A stretch of DNA of 64,000 bases, from NCBI GenBank assembly GCA_022836915.1, contig CP094668.1, positions 868,001 through 932,000 on the forward strand, read 5' to 3'. A program made the translations under genes and the position numbers. A model generated the notes under the pieces. The model was not told where the DNA came from, did not search any database, and saw nothing but the letters and a program-made list of their open reading frames with translations. The DNA is from Paenibacillus sp. OVF10 (GTDB lineage: Bacteria > Bacillota > Bacilli > Paenibacillales > Paenibacillaceae). This document shows positions 55,842-64,000 of the stretch, piece after piece. Numbering within the stretch: the first letter of the stretch is position 1; each line of letters opens with the position of its first letter.

Positions 55842-56819
55842 ATGAGTCGAGCTACGGAAAGCATACCCGCCAAGATGGAACTCCAGCAGAGGAAACATGT
55901 GGAGCCCAAGCGGCAGCATCCATTCATCAAAAGCCTCAAGAAACACTGGGAGCTCTACCTGCTCGTGCTGCCCCCGGTGTTGTATCTGTTGATCTTCAAG
56001 TACATCCCTATGGTGGGTGTCCAGATCGCCTTCAAGGACTTCAGTGTGGTCAAAGGAATCTGGGGAAGCCCGTGGGTCGGATTCAAACACTTTGAGGCCT
56101 TCTTCCAATCTCCAAACTTCTGGCTGTTAATCAAAAACACGATAGGCATTAGCTTCTATTCCTTAATTGCCGGTTTCCCTATTCCGATCCTGCTGGCCCT
56201 GGCGCTGAATGAGATTCGAACGGGTTACTTCAAGAAGACCGTACAGATGGTTACCTACGCTCCGCATTTTATCTCCACCGTTGTCATGGTATCCATTATC
56301 ATTCTGATGCTCTCCCCACATGTGGGCGTGGTAGACAAGCTGTTCACACTGCTCGGCTTCCCGATGACCAATTTCATGGGCATCCCGGAATACTTCAAAT
56401 CGATCTATGTCTGGTCAGGTGTGTGGCAGGGCATGGGATATTCATCAATAATATATATCGCAGCTCTTGCTGGTGTTGATCCATCTCTCTATGAAGCAGC
56501 AAAGATGGACGGCGCATCAAGGCTTCGGAAAATATGGCACATCGACCTGCCATCGCTCGTTCCAGTCACCGTTATCATGCTGATTCTGAGTCTGGGCAGC
56601 ATTATGGGCGTGGGCTTCGAGAAAATATACCTGATGCAGAATCCACTCAACACAAGCGCTTCGGAGGTCATCTCCACGTATGTGTACAAGGTGGGTCTGA
56701 TCGGAGCGAATTTCAGCTTCTCCTCGGCAGTAGGGTTCTTCAACTCCATTATCAACCTGATCCTGCTGGTTATCGTCAACGGCATATCTCGCAAAGTATC
56801 CCAGAACAGCTTGTGGTAA
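55842..56819 (+). CDS. Sugar ABC transporter permease, LplB type
   Basis: ATG 55842 follows AAGGAGTG. The 325-residue protein has a polar N-terminus and six membrane helices, the first WELYLLVLPPVLYLLIFKYIPM. The EAA loop is YEAAKMDGASRLRKIWHIDLPSL. The FKDFSVVKGIWGSPWVGFKHF segment after helix 1 is typical of the LplB/YteP group, which imports complex oligosaccharides. It is the first gene of the importer with the two genes downstream. Confidence 0.93.
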   Translation: MSRATESIPAKMELQQRKHVEPKRQHPFIKSLKKHWELYLLVLPPVLYLLIFKYIPMVGVQIAFKDFSVVKGIWGSPWVGFKHFEAFFQSPNFWLLIKNTIGISFYSLIAGFPIPILLALALNEIRTGYFKKTVQMVTYAPHFISTVVMVSIIILMLSPHVGVVDKLFTLLGFPMTNFMGIPEYFKSIYVWSGVWQGMGYSSIIYIAALAGVDPSLYEAAKMDGASRLRKIWHIDLPSLVPVTVIMLILSLGSIMGVGFEKIYLMQNPLNTSASEVISTYVYKVGLIGANFSFSSAVGFFNSIINLILLVIVNGISRKVSQNSLW

Positions 56820-56834
56820 AGGAGGAGCTTATCC

Positions 56835-57743
56835 ATGTTCAACCTGATTAATCGTAACCGGATCAAGGACCCGCTCGGTGACCGCATTTTCATGACACTT
56901 AACTACATCTTTCTGTTCGCCATACTGCTAACGGTGTTTTACCCGCTCTTGTATATCATCAGTTCTTCGTTCAGCTCTTCACGAGCCGTGACATCCGGCC
57001 AGGTGTGGCTGTTCCCGGTAGACTTTAACATTAAGGCGTACATCTCCATTTTCAAAAGCCAACAGCTTATGCTCGGTTTCTATAACACGATCATCTACAC
57101 CGTGGTGGGTACGTTCATTAACGTGGTGCTGACCGTCATGCTGGCGTATCCTTTGTCACGAAAATCGTTTTATGGACGAGGGGCCATCATTATTTTCATG
57201 ATGATCACGATGTTCTTTGATGGTGGTCTGATTCCCACCTACCTCCTGATGAAGGACTTACACCTGCTGGATACACGTTGGGCAATGTGGTTGCCCGGGG
57301 CGCTCGCGGTGTTCCAGGTCATCGTGGCAAGGACGTTCTTCCAATCTTCCATCCCGGAAGAGCTTGGAGAGGCCGCAGAAATGGATGGTTGCCGGGATAT
57401 CCGGTATCTGATCAGCGTGGTTCTTCCCTTATCAAAGCCCATTCTGGCGGTCATGACACTCATGTATGCCGTAGGTCACTGGAATGCGTACTTTGATGCA
57501 CTGATCTACCTGCGTTCCGAGAAGTTGTTCCCTCTGCAATACGTGCTTCGCAATCTGCTCATCCTGAACGCGGCTGATCCGGCGATGCTTGCCAATACCA
57601 GCCAACAGATGCGGGACCAAGGGTTCGAGCAGGTGTTGAAATATGCACTGATCGTTGTCGCGAGTATTCCAATTCTGATCATGTATCCATTTGTACAGAA
57701 GCATTTTGTTAAAGGGGTCATGGTGGGTTCCCTCAAAGGTTAA
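56835..57743 (+). CDS. Sugar ABC transporter permease, YtcP type
   Basis: ATG 56835 follows AAAGGAGGAG, 15 bases after the LplB-type gene. 302 residues, intact, six membrane helices beginning YIFLFAILLTVFYPLLYIISSSF. The EAA loop is GEAAEMDGCRDIRYLISVVLPLSKP, and FFDGGLIPTYLLMKDLHLLDT and the VKGVMVGSLKG end are typical of YtcP. It pairs with the LplB-type permease. Confidence 0.94.
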   Translation: MFNLINRNRIKDPLGDRIFMTLNYIFLFAILLTVFYPLLYIISSSFSSSRAVTSGQVWLFPVDFNIKAYISIFKSQQLMLGFYNTIIYTVVGTFINVVLTVMLAYPLSRKSFYGRGAIIIFMMITMFFDGGLIPTYLLMKDLHLLDTRWAMWLPGALAVFQVIVARTFFQSSIPEELGEAAEMDGCRDIRYLISVVLPLSKPILAVMTLMYAVGHWNAYFDALIYLRSEKLFPLQYVLRNLLILNAADPAMLANTSQQMRDQGFEQVLKYALIVVASIPILIMYPFVQKHFVKGVMVGSLKG

Positions 57744-57872
57744 TCCTTGTGAATTAAGCCCGGTTGCCTCTTGAAAGGAGGTGGAAGGAACACGCCGGCT
57801 TCCGGGGTCGATTTTATATACGTGCAGTACAAGTCAATAATTTGCCGTTATAAACAAAAAGGAGGAGTCAGA

Positions 57873-59510
57873 TTGAGAAAATCTTGGATTTCGATGTTGT
57901 TTCTGGTCTTTGCTTCGATGGCTTTGTTGTCCGCATGCAGTTCATCCGAGGAATCGGGTGGAAGTAGCGACGGTAGCGGGGAGAGCGGCGGTCCTGTAAC
58001 CATGACCCTCTTTGCTCCGCAAGGCAAAGCGTCCATGGAAGAGAATGAATTTACCCAATTTATCGAAGACAAGTTCGACGTTACCCTAAAATGGGATCTG
58101 GCCCCAACGGACGCTTTGCAGGATCGCAGACAATTGCTGCTAGCCAGTGGTGATTATCCGGAAGTGTTTCTTCACGGCAAGTTCACCACCTCAGATCTTC
58201 AAACCTATGGAAAACAGGGCGTGTTCCTTCCGCTACAGGATCTGATTAAGGAGTATGGTCCGAACCTGACCAAGATTATGGAAGAGAAGCCATACTTCAA
58301 AGAAGCCATCACGGCACCGGATGGCAACATCTATGCTTTGCCAATCTTCAATGAATGTTACCACTGCACGTATGCACAGAAATACTGGATCAACACGGAG
58401 TGGCTCGATAATCTGGGTCTGAAAATGCCAACCACAACTGATGAACTGTATACCGTTCTAAAGGCGTTTAAGACACAAGATCCGAATGGTAACGGGAAAG
58501 CGGACGAGATTCCACTCACGGGCGCACCGAACAAGTATGTATGGAATGGCAACATTGATGCCTACCTGATGAATAGCTTTATATACAATGATAACGACAA
58601 ATACCTGATCGTGAACGATGGCAAGGTGAGTTTTGCCGCCAATCAGGAAGGCTGGAAGAAAGGGCTGGAGTACATGAACAAGCTGTATGCAGATGGCCTG
58701 ATTGATCCGGCTTCCTTCACGCAAAACGATCAGGCGATTGGACAGCTGGGGAACAAGGAAGGCGATGAAGTGGTCGGTTCCATTACGACGGCGCTGGTCA
58801 GTTATCTCGTGAATACCTATGACAAAGACATCACCCGTCACCAGCACTGGGAGATCGTTCCTCCATTGAAAGGACCCGATGGAGTGCAGACGACAGGCGC
58901 CACGCAGAGCGTAGGTGAGTTTGAGTTTGCCATCACCAACAAAGCGACAGAAGCACAGCAGATTGCCGCTATCAAAATTGTAGACTACATGTTCAGTGAA
59001 GAAGGTGCGCTGTACGCGGAGTATGGTCCAACTGAAGGCAAAGGCTGGAAGAAGGCAGATGCCGATGAGAAAAACATCAATGGCGAGCCGGCCAAATACA
59101 GCTACTACAACCTGCCTGAGCGTGATCCGAACGTTGTTGTGAACGAGAGCTGGTCACAGATCGGAGCGCATGACTTATCCAACACGTTCCGTAATCTGTT
59201 TGCGGAAGGACAGAATCCTCTAGAAGCAGAGGGTTATGGTACACGTCTGGCTCAAGCTACCAATGTGTATGAACCTTATGCACCCAAAGAAGTATACCCT
59301 GCGAACGTATTTATTCGTCCAGAGGATACGGAATCAGCTGCACAACTGACTACGGCCATCAAGGATTATGTGCAGACAAATATGGCACAGTTCATTATTG
59401 GCAGCAAGAGCATTGATAAGGAATGGGATTCGTATGTCAAAGGCTTCGATGGTCTCGGACTGAGTAATTACCTTGAGATCTACCAGCGTGCCATTGAGAA
59501 GAATCAATAA
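57873..59510 (+). CDS. Sugar ABC transporter substrate-binding lipoprotein, LipO type
   Basis: Start TTG 57873 with AAAAAGGAGGAG seven bases upstream. The signal peptide RKSWISMLFLVFASMALLSAC ends in lipobox LSAC, then a Ser/Gly-rich linker. The mature protein has LKWDLAPTDALQDRRQLLLASGDYPEVF, FNECYHCTYAQKYWINTEWLDNLGLKMPTTTDELY and DPNGNGKADEIPLTG, typical of the family that feeds LplB/YtcP permeases. 545 residues, intact. The ligand is probably an oligosaccharide handled by the neighbouring glycosidases (inference). Confidence 0.93.
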   Translation: MRKSWISMLFLVFASMALLSACSSSEESGGSSDGSGESGGPVTMTLFAPQGKASMEENEFTQFIEDKFDVTLKWDLAPTDALQDRRQLLLASGDYPEVFLHGKFTTSDLQTYGKQGVFLPLQDLIKEYGPNLTKIMEEKPYFKEAITAPDGNIYALPIFNECYHCTYAQKYWINTEWLDNLGLKMPTTTDELYTVLKAFKTQDPNGNGKADEIPLTGAPNKYVWNGNIDAYLMNSFIYNDNDKYLIVNDGKVSFAANQEGWKKGLEYMNKLYADGLIDPASFTQNDQAIGQLGNKEGDEVVGSITTALVSYLVNTYDKDITRHQHWEIVPPLKGPDGVQTTGATQSVGEFEFAITNKATEAQQIAAIKIVDYMFSEEGALYAEYGPTEGKGWKKADADEKNINGEPAKYSYYNLPERDPNVVVNESWSQIGAHDLSNTFRNLFAEGQNPLEAEGYGTRLAQATNVYEPYAPKEVYPANVFIRPEDTESAAQLTTAIKDYVQTNMAQFIIGSKSIDKEWDSYVKGFDGLGLSNYLEIYQRAIEKNQ

Positions 59511-59528
59511 TTGAAGGATTCAATATAG

Positions 59529-59565
59529 AGGCTGTCCCGTCTGTCACCCGTGACCGGGACGGTCT
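59529..59565 (+). terminator. Probable terminator
   Basis: GGCTGTCCCGTC can pair with GACCGGGACGGTC, imperfectly, after the binding-protein gene. The T tail is weak. Confidence 0.5.
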
Positions 59566-59685
59566 TCTCCTATGACAACCCCACGTCATCCGATATAATG
59601 TACTGAATATTTATGGAAAATTAGCGATCAGCACAGATGTTTGTCGTCATTCAGCATGAACAGTAATGGTGGGGGATCTTCGGAG

Positions 59686-61905
59686 ATGAACAACAATTGG
59701 TTTAGGCGTTTGCTGTTATCGTATCTGCCTGTTTTCTTTATTGTGACGACCATTCTATTCTTTATTTTCTTTCAAGTATTCAATGAACAGAACCGTAGAG
59801 AAGCGCTCAAGGCCAATGAATTTTTGGCCTCACAGGTTACGCAATATCTGGACAACTCCCTGCGTTCCATCGACTTCAAGGTACTGCGTGAGATTTTGAC
59901 CAACCCTAACTTGAAGAATTATTTCTCGGTATCTGGCAGCGATGATGTGTATGCCGGCATTCAGGCGGTCCAGGTGGTTGATGAATTGAAAATAGAGTAT
60001 CCGCTGATCGATTCAATTTATCTCGTTCGTTATGGTGATGGCACGGTCTTCAGTAACGGGAAGGCAGTTCCGATTGAAGAGTTCCCGGATGCAGACTTTA
60101 TTGCAGATAGCCGGTCAAGGGATGAACAGAAGTGGGCAGGGGCACGAGCGTTCCGAGCTTTTCCTTCGCAAGCGACTGAGCAGGTGATTACGATTGTGCG
60201 AAGTGTAGGAAACGGCAAAGGACTTGTGGTGACAAACGTGGACCTAAGTACCCTGAGAAAATCCATTATGCAGATGTATGATCCGGAATTTACGTTTGTG
60301 AACATCTTCAACCGTTCGGGTGGCAATCTGTGGGATAGCAGCATGCAAGGAGGGGTTGCAGCTTCTACTAAAACCACGTCGGGAGAAGTTTTCTCCGAAT
60401 TTACGTCGAGTTATAGCGGTTGGAAGGTGCAGACAGGTCTCAATAATGGAAAAATCGTCAAATGGGCTCTGCAATTTTATAATATCTGGTTTGCCTTTGC
60501 TGTAGTGGTTGTGTTGATTGGCGTGGTGTGGGTGATCTATGTGACCCGCAGAAACTACAAGCCGATTCAGCAGATTGTCACGTTAATTCAGACCGTCTCT
60601 TCGCAGAAGCAATCCGGACTGAACTATGGCAAGGAGAATGAGTTCCGATTCATCCATACAACGCTGGAACGCATGATTGATCAGACGAGACAATATCAGG
60701 AGGAGCATGAAGAGAATCTGATTTTGCAGAAAAAAATGTTCTTCCAGGAGTTGCTGGAGGGCACACGAGACTTTACGAGCACGGAGCTGACAGCGGAGAT
60801 GAAGAAGTTCAAACTGCCTGAGCTGGAGCATCGTTGGGCCGTCATGGTAGTTGAAATGGATCGGTATGATGCATTTGTGACGGAGTATCATGATCAGGAC
60901 CAATCCCTCCTGAAATTTGTGTTATCCAGTATTCTGCAGGAGAGTGCACGTCATGAAGGAACGGAAGTATGGGCTGAATGGATCTCCGATCAGCGTCTGT
61001 ACGCCATCCTCTGGATTCCGGACATGGAACAGGCCGAGGAGACTGAGCATCGATTGCTTGCTGGTTATCTGGACAGAATCGATCAGTATCTGAACTTCAC
61101 CGTGACCATTGGTGTTGGTCGGGTTGCTGTCGATATTCGGGGGCTGAAAGCTTCATTGAAAGAAGCTGTGCACGCGCTGGAGTACAAGGCTGTACTGGGG
61201 ATAAATCGTATCATTCCGTGTAGCGATGTGCCGAATTCGACCAATGATGTGTATGAGTTCCTGAAGACCATCTCCCTGCTGGTACAGGCGATGCGTTTAT
61301 CGGACGATGTGTGGGAAAAGCATTTTGAAAGACTGTTTGAACAAATCAGTGAGTCCGTCCTGTCCCGTCAGGAGATTATGAATACGATCCAATTGTTATT
61401 TCAACATTACAATCGGGAATTTGCCGAACTTCCACGGGAGTATCAGGATTCGTGGGCCGTTATATTCACCCCGCTTCTCCCAAGGCTTGAGGGCTGGGAG
61501 ACGTTAGATGACCTGCGTGAGCTGTGCTGGGAAGGGTTCAGAGAATTGGCGCTGCAGATGCAGACGCTGCATTGTTCCCGAAAACACAGATCACATATTC
61601 TGGAGATTCGCAAATACATCGAAGAGCATTACAACAATCCTGATCTGTCGCTGAACTACCTTAGTGATCTATTCGATATTAATCCGAAGTATCTGAGCAA
61701 GCTTTTCAAGGATGAGATTGGGGAGAAGTTTGTGGATCTGCTCATTAGTCATCGCATCGAAAAAGCCAAGCTGCTCATGCAGGAGACCGATAAGGCTATT
61801 CAGGAGATCAGTGAAGAAGTGGGATATACGAACTATAATTCCTTCAACCGGGCTTTCAAGAACGTGGTGGGTGTGGCACCAAGTGACTACCGCAAAGCCA
61901 TGTGA
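59686..61905 (+). CDS. Membrane-bound AraC-family regulator (YesS type)
   Basis: ATG 59686 is preferred because GGGGGAT precedes it; upstream in-frame codons lack hydrophobic sequence. A membrane helix at residues 12-30 (LPVFFIVTTILFFIFFQVF), an extracellular Cache-like sensor of about 230 residues, and a second helix (FAFAVVVVLIGVVWVIYV) are followed by a coiled coil, a degenerate cyclase-like region (FTVTIGVGR) and a C-terminal AraC pair: LSLNYLSDLFDINPKYLSKLFKDEIG and AIQEISEEVGYTNYNSFNRAFKNVVGVAPSDYR. About 740 residues, intact. It should sense an external saccharide and activate the importer and glycosidase genes. Confidence 0.93.
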   Translation: MNNNWFRRLLLSYLPVFFIVTTILFFIFFQVFNEQNRREALKANEFLASQVTQYLDNSLRSIDFKVLREILTNPNLKNYFSVSGSDDVYAGIQAVQVVDELKIEYPLIDSIYLVRYGDGTVFSNGKAVPIEEFPDADFIADSRSRDEQKWAGARAFRAFPSQATEQVITIVRSVGNGKGLVVTNVDLSTLRKSIMQMYDPEFTFVNIFNRSGGNLWDSSMQGGVAASTKTTSGEVFSEFTSSYSGWKVQTGLNNGKIVKWALQFYNIWFAFAVVVVLIGVVWVIYVTRRNYKPIQQIVTLIQTVSSQKQSGLNYGKENEFRFIHTTLERMIDQTRQYQEEHEENLILQKKMFFQELLEGTRDFTSTELTAEMKKFKLPELEHRWAVMVVEMDRYDAFVTEYHDQDQSLLKFVLSSILQESARHEGTEVWAEWISDQRLYAILWIPDMEQAEETEHRLLAGYLDRIDQYLNFTVTIGVGRVAVDIRGLKASLKEAVHALEYKAVLGINRIIPCSDVPNSTNDVYEFLKTISLLVQAMRLSDDVWEKHFERLFEQISESVLSRQEIMNTIQLLFQHYNREFAELPREYQDSWAVIFTPLLPRLEGWETLDDLRELCWEGFRELALQMQTLHCSRKHRSHILEIRKYIEEHYNNPDLSLNYLSDLFDINPKYLSKLFKDEIGEKFVDLLISHRIEKAKLLMQETDKAIQEISEEVGYTNYNSFNRAFKNVVGVAPSDYRKAM

Positions 61906-61955
61906 TGTAAGTGCACCCGCCTAACTAATTCCGAACGCATAAGGAGAATGTGCAT

Positions 61956-64000
61956 ATGGATTATAAAGATGCTTCGCTTCCCATTCAGGAACGGGTTCAG
62001 GATCTGATCGGACGGATGACAACGGCAGAGAAGATTGGGCAACTCATCCAGCCGATGGGCTGGAAGACGTATGATAAAGCAGCTGATGGTACAGTACAGG
62101 TGACGGAAGAGTTCAAAGCGGACATGGAACAGGGTGGTGTCGGTTCTCTGTATGGTGTGCTTCGGGCCGATCCATGGACTGAAGTGACGCTGGAAACGGG
62201 GCTTACTCCACGGCAGGGAGCCGTTGCCACAAATGTCATTCAGCAGTATGCCATGGAGCATTCTCGTCTAGGCATTCCCATCTTGTTCGGAGAAGAATGT
62301 TCCCACGGGCATATGGCGATTGGGGCGACAGTATTTCCGGTACCGTTAACCGTGGGCAGCACGTGGAATATGGAGTTATACCGCAAGATGTGTGAAGCCA
62401 TCGCTGTGGAGACCCGGAGTCAGGGGGAGCGGCAACGTATTCCCCGGTGCTGGATGTCGTACGTGACCCGAGATGGGGACGGACCGAGGAATGTTTTGCC
62501 GAAGATCCATACCTAATCGGTGAATTTGCAGTGGAAGCCATGAAGGGACTACAGGGTGAGTGTCTCGATTCCAACCGGACGATTGTGGCGACACTTAAGC
62601 ATTTTGCGGCATATGGCAGTTCAGAGGGTGGGCGTAATGCAGCACCTGTGCATATGGGCTTACGTGAATTGCATGAAATAGATCTGTTGCCGTTCAAAAA
62701 AGCAGTGGAAGCCGGAGCTTGCTCCGTCATGACTGCTTATAACGAGATTGATGGTGTACCTTGTACGTCCAGTACGTATCTGTTGAATGACCTTCTGCGC
62801 GAGCAGTGGGGGTTTGATGGATTCGTGATTACTGATTTTGGCGCCATTCAGATGCTGGTCCATGGACATAACACCGCTGAGAACGGGGAGCAGGCCGTAG
62901 CACAGTCCCTTCAGGCAGGTGTAGACATGGAAATGTCCGGGTACATGTACCGCAAACATCTTGGTCAGGCGCTTGAGCAGGGATTAATCGTAGAGAAGGA
63001 TCTGGACTTGGCTGTGTGGCGGGTGCTGGAGATGAAATTCAGACTTGGGCTATTTGAACAGCCTTTCGTAGATCCAGAGTTTGCCGAACAAGTCATCGGA
63101 TGTGAAGACCATATTCAGCTGGCAAGGGAAGTCGCACAAGAGGGAATTATTTTACTGAAAAATGAAGGGGCTACCCTCCCACTCAGCAAAACAGGTACGA
63201 AGCTGGCTGTCATTGGTCCAAACGCAAATCATATCTATAACCAGCTTGGGGACTATACCTCGCCACAGCCGAGAGAGCAGATCGTCACCGTACTGGATGG
63301 CATTACGCGCAAGCTTGGCGCGGATTCGGGTCAGGTGTTGTACGCACCGGGTTGTCGGATTAAAGGCGATTCCAAAGAGGGCTTTGCACAAGCGCTCGCC
63401 TGTGCCGAACAGGCCGATGTCATCGTGATGGTGATGGGTGGGTCCAGCGCCCGCGATTTTGGTGAAGGTACCATAGACTTGCGGACAGGAGCGTCTGTGG
63501 TAACGGATGATCCATGGAACGACATGGAGTGTGGCGAGGGCATTGACCGGGCGTCCCTGAATCTCATGGGTGTTCAATTGGAGCTGGTGCAGGAGGTACA
63601 TAAGCTGGGAAAACCCGTTATCGTGGTCTATATCAACGGCCGCCCCATTGCTGAACCTTGGATTGATGAGCATGTCCATGCGATTGTGGAAGCGTGGTAC
63701 CCCGGGCAGGAAGGTGGTAACGCGATTGCGGATATTCTGTTCGGTGATGTGAATCCATCTGGCCGTCTTACCGTCTCCATTCCCAAGCATGTTGGGCAAC
63801 TTCCGGTCTATTATCATGCCAAACGCACTCGTGGCAAGCGGTACCTGGAGATGGATCTTGCGCCGCAGTATCCGTTCGGATATGGACTGAGTTATACCGA
63901 ATTCAAATACGAGAACGTAAGGGTTATACCGGATGTGATTGGGCCAGAAGATGAGGCACAGGTGATGGTTGAAGTCACAAATACCGGAGCGGTTGCGGGA
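61956..64000 (+). CDS. Beta-glucosidase/xylosidase-like GH3, runs off the window (one frameshift)
   Basis: ATG 61956 after AAGGAGAA. The usual GH3 order is seen: RVQDLIGRMTTAEKIGQLIQP, ILFGEECSHGHMAIGATVFP, then the frame changes in the G5 run near 62427-62431 (one G restores GAATYSPVLDVVRDPRWGRTEECFAEDP). It continues open to the window end with ATLKHFAAYG, SVMTAYNEIDG, the nucleophile Asp in FVITDFGA, the second domain EGIILLKNEGATLPLS, and YPFGYGLSYTEFKY leading to the fibronectin-like domain. No signal peptide. Substrate is a beta-linked glucoside, xyloside or similar. Confidence 0.9.

Noticed and set aside
63152..63817. 221-codon minus-strand open frame at the window end
   Set aside because: It overlaps the GH3 gene, whose plus-strand translation shows continuous catalytic motifs.
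1..64000. tRNA and rRNA genes, plasmid origin, integrase
   Set aside because: I looked for tRNA-like cloverleafs and rRNA signatures and for integrase or replication motifs and saw none that I could support.

Overview
The window looks like a chromosome segment of a Paenibacillus-type Firmicute. The evidence is AGGAGG ribosome binding sites, TTG/GTG starts, paired sugar ABC importers with AraC/YesN-type regulators, many glycoside hydrolases, CcpA-like cre sites, and operons matching Bacillus subtilis ydjFGHI, yvrI-yvrHa-yvrJ, yoqV-yoqW, mhqO and ynzC. The genus is inferred from gene content only.

Layout. 0-5.2 kb: end of an AraC-type response regulator, a sugar ABC importer (binding protein and two permeases) and a polysaccharide deacetylase. 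5.0-20.9 kb: an AT-rich accessory island of small hypothetical genes, a split sigma factor with a YvrJ-like membrane protein, enzymes without signal peptides (amidase, two phosphodiester-glycosidase-domain proteins, a 365-residue unknown), an LPD1-domain protein joined to an ATP-dependent DNA ligase, a SRAP protein and a truncated IS1182-type transposase. 20.9-34.5 kb: MscS channel, MGT glycosyltransferase, aldo/keto reductase, GH38 mannosidase with a divergent AraC regulator, and a four-carbon sugar-acid operon (PdxA2, kinase, KdgT permease, PrpR-like regulator). 34.7-46.4 kb: alpha/beta hydrolase, the PspA-YdjG-YdjH-YdjI membrane stress operon, YnzC and an MhqO-like dioxygenase sharing an operator, LtrA, and a domain-permuted GH3. 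46.6-64 kb: CutC, then a glycan-degradation block (two GH29 fucosidases, GH35 galactosidase, sugar isomerase, Gfo/Idh/MocA dehydrogenase, LplB/YtcP/LipO importer, membrane-bound AraC regulator, GH3 cut by the window end).

The most interesting signal is in the island. A bipartite motif, GGTTGTAW-N17/18-CCTAYATA, precedes the split sigma operon and four other transcription units: both phosphodiester-glycosidase genes, the amidase and the 365-residue protein. The operon order (region-4 protein, region-2-like protein, YvrJ) matches the B. subtilis SigO/RsoA locus. I infer an autoregulated two-part sigma factor whose local regulon consists of surface-type enzymes lacking signal peptides, co-encoded with a small holin-like membrane protein.

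The sequence carries more than twenty apparent frameshifts, nearly all one base and most in G or A runs, in otherwise well conserved genes both inside and outside the island. This pattern suggests sequencing or assembly error more than widespread gene decay. I therefore annotate such genes as full length and state where the frame changes. Several dispersed palindromic repeat families sit upstream of genes in the 41-54 kb part.
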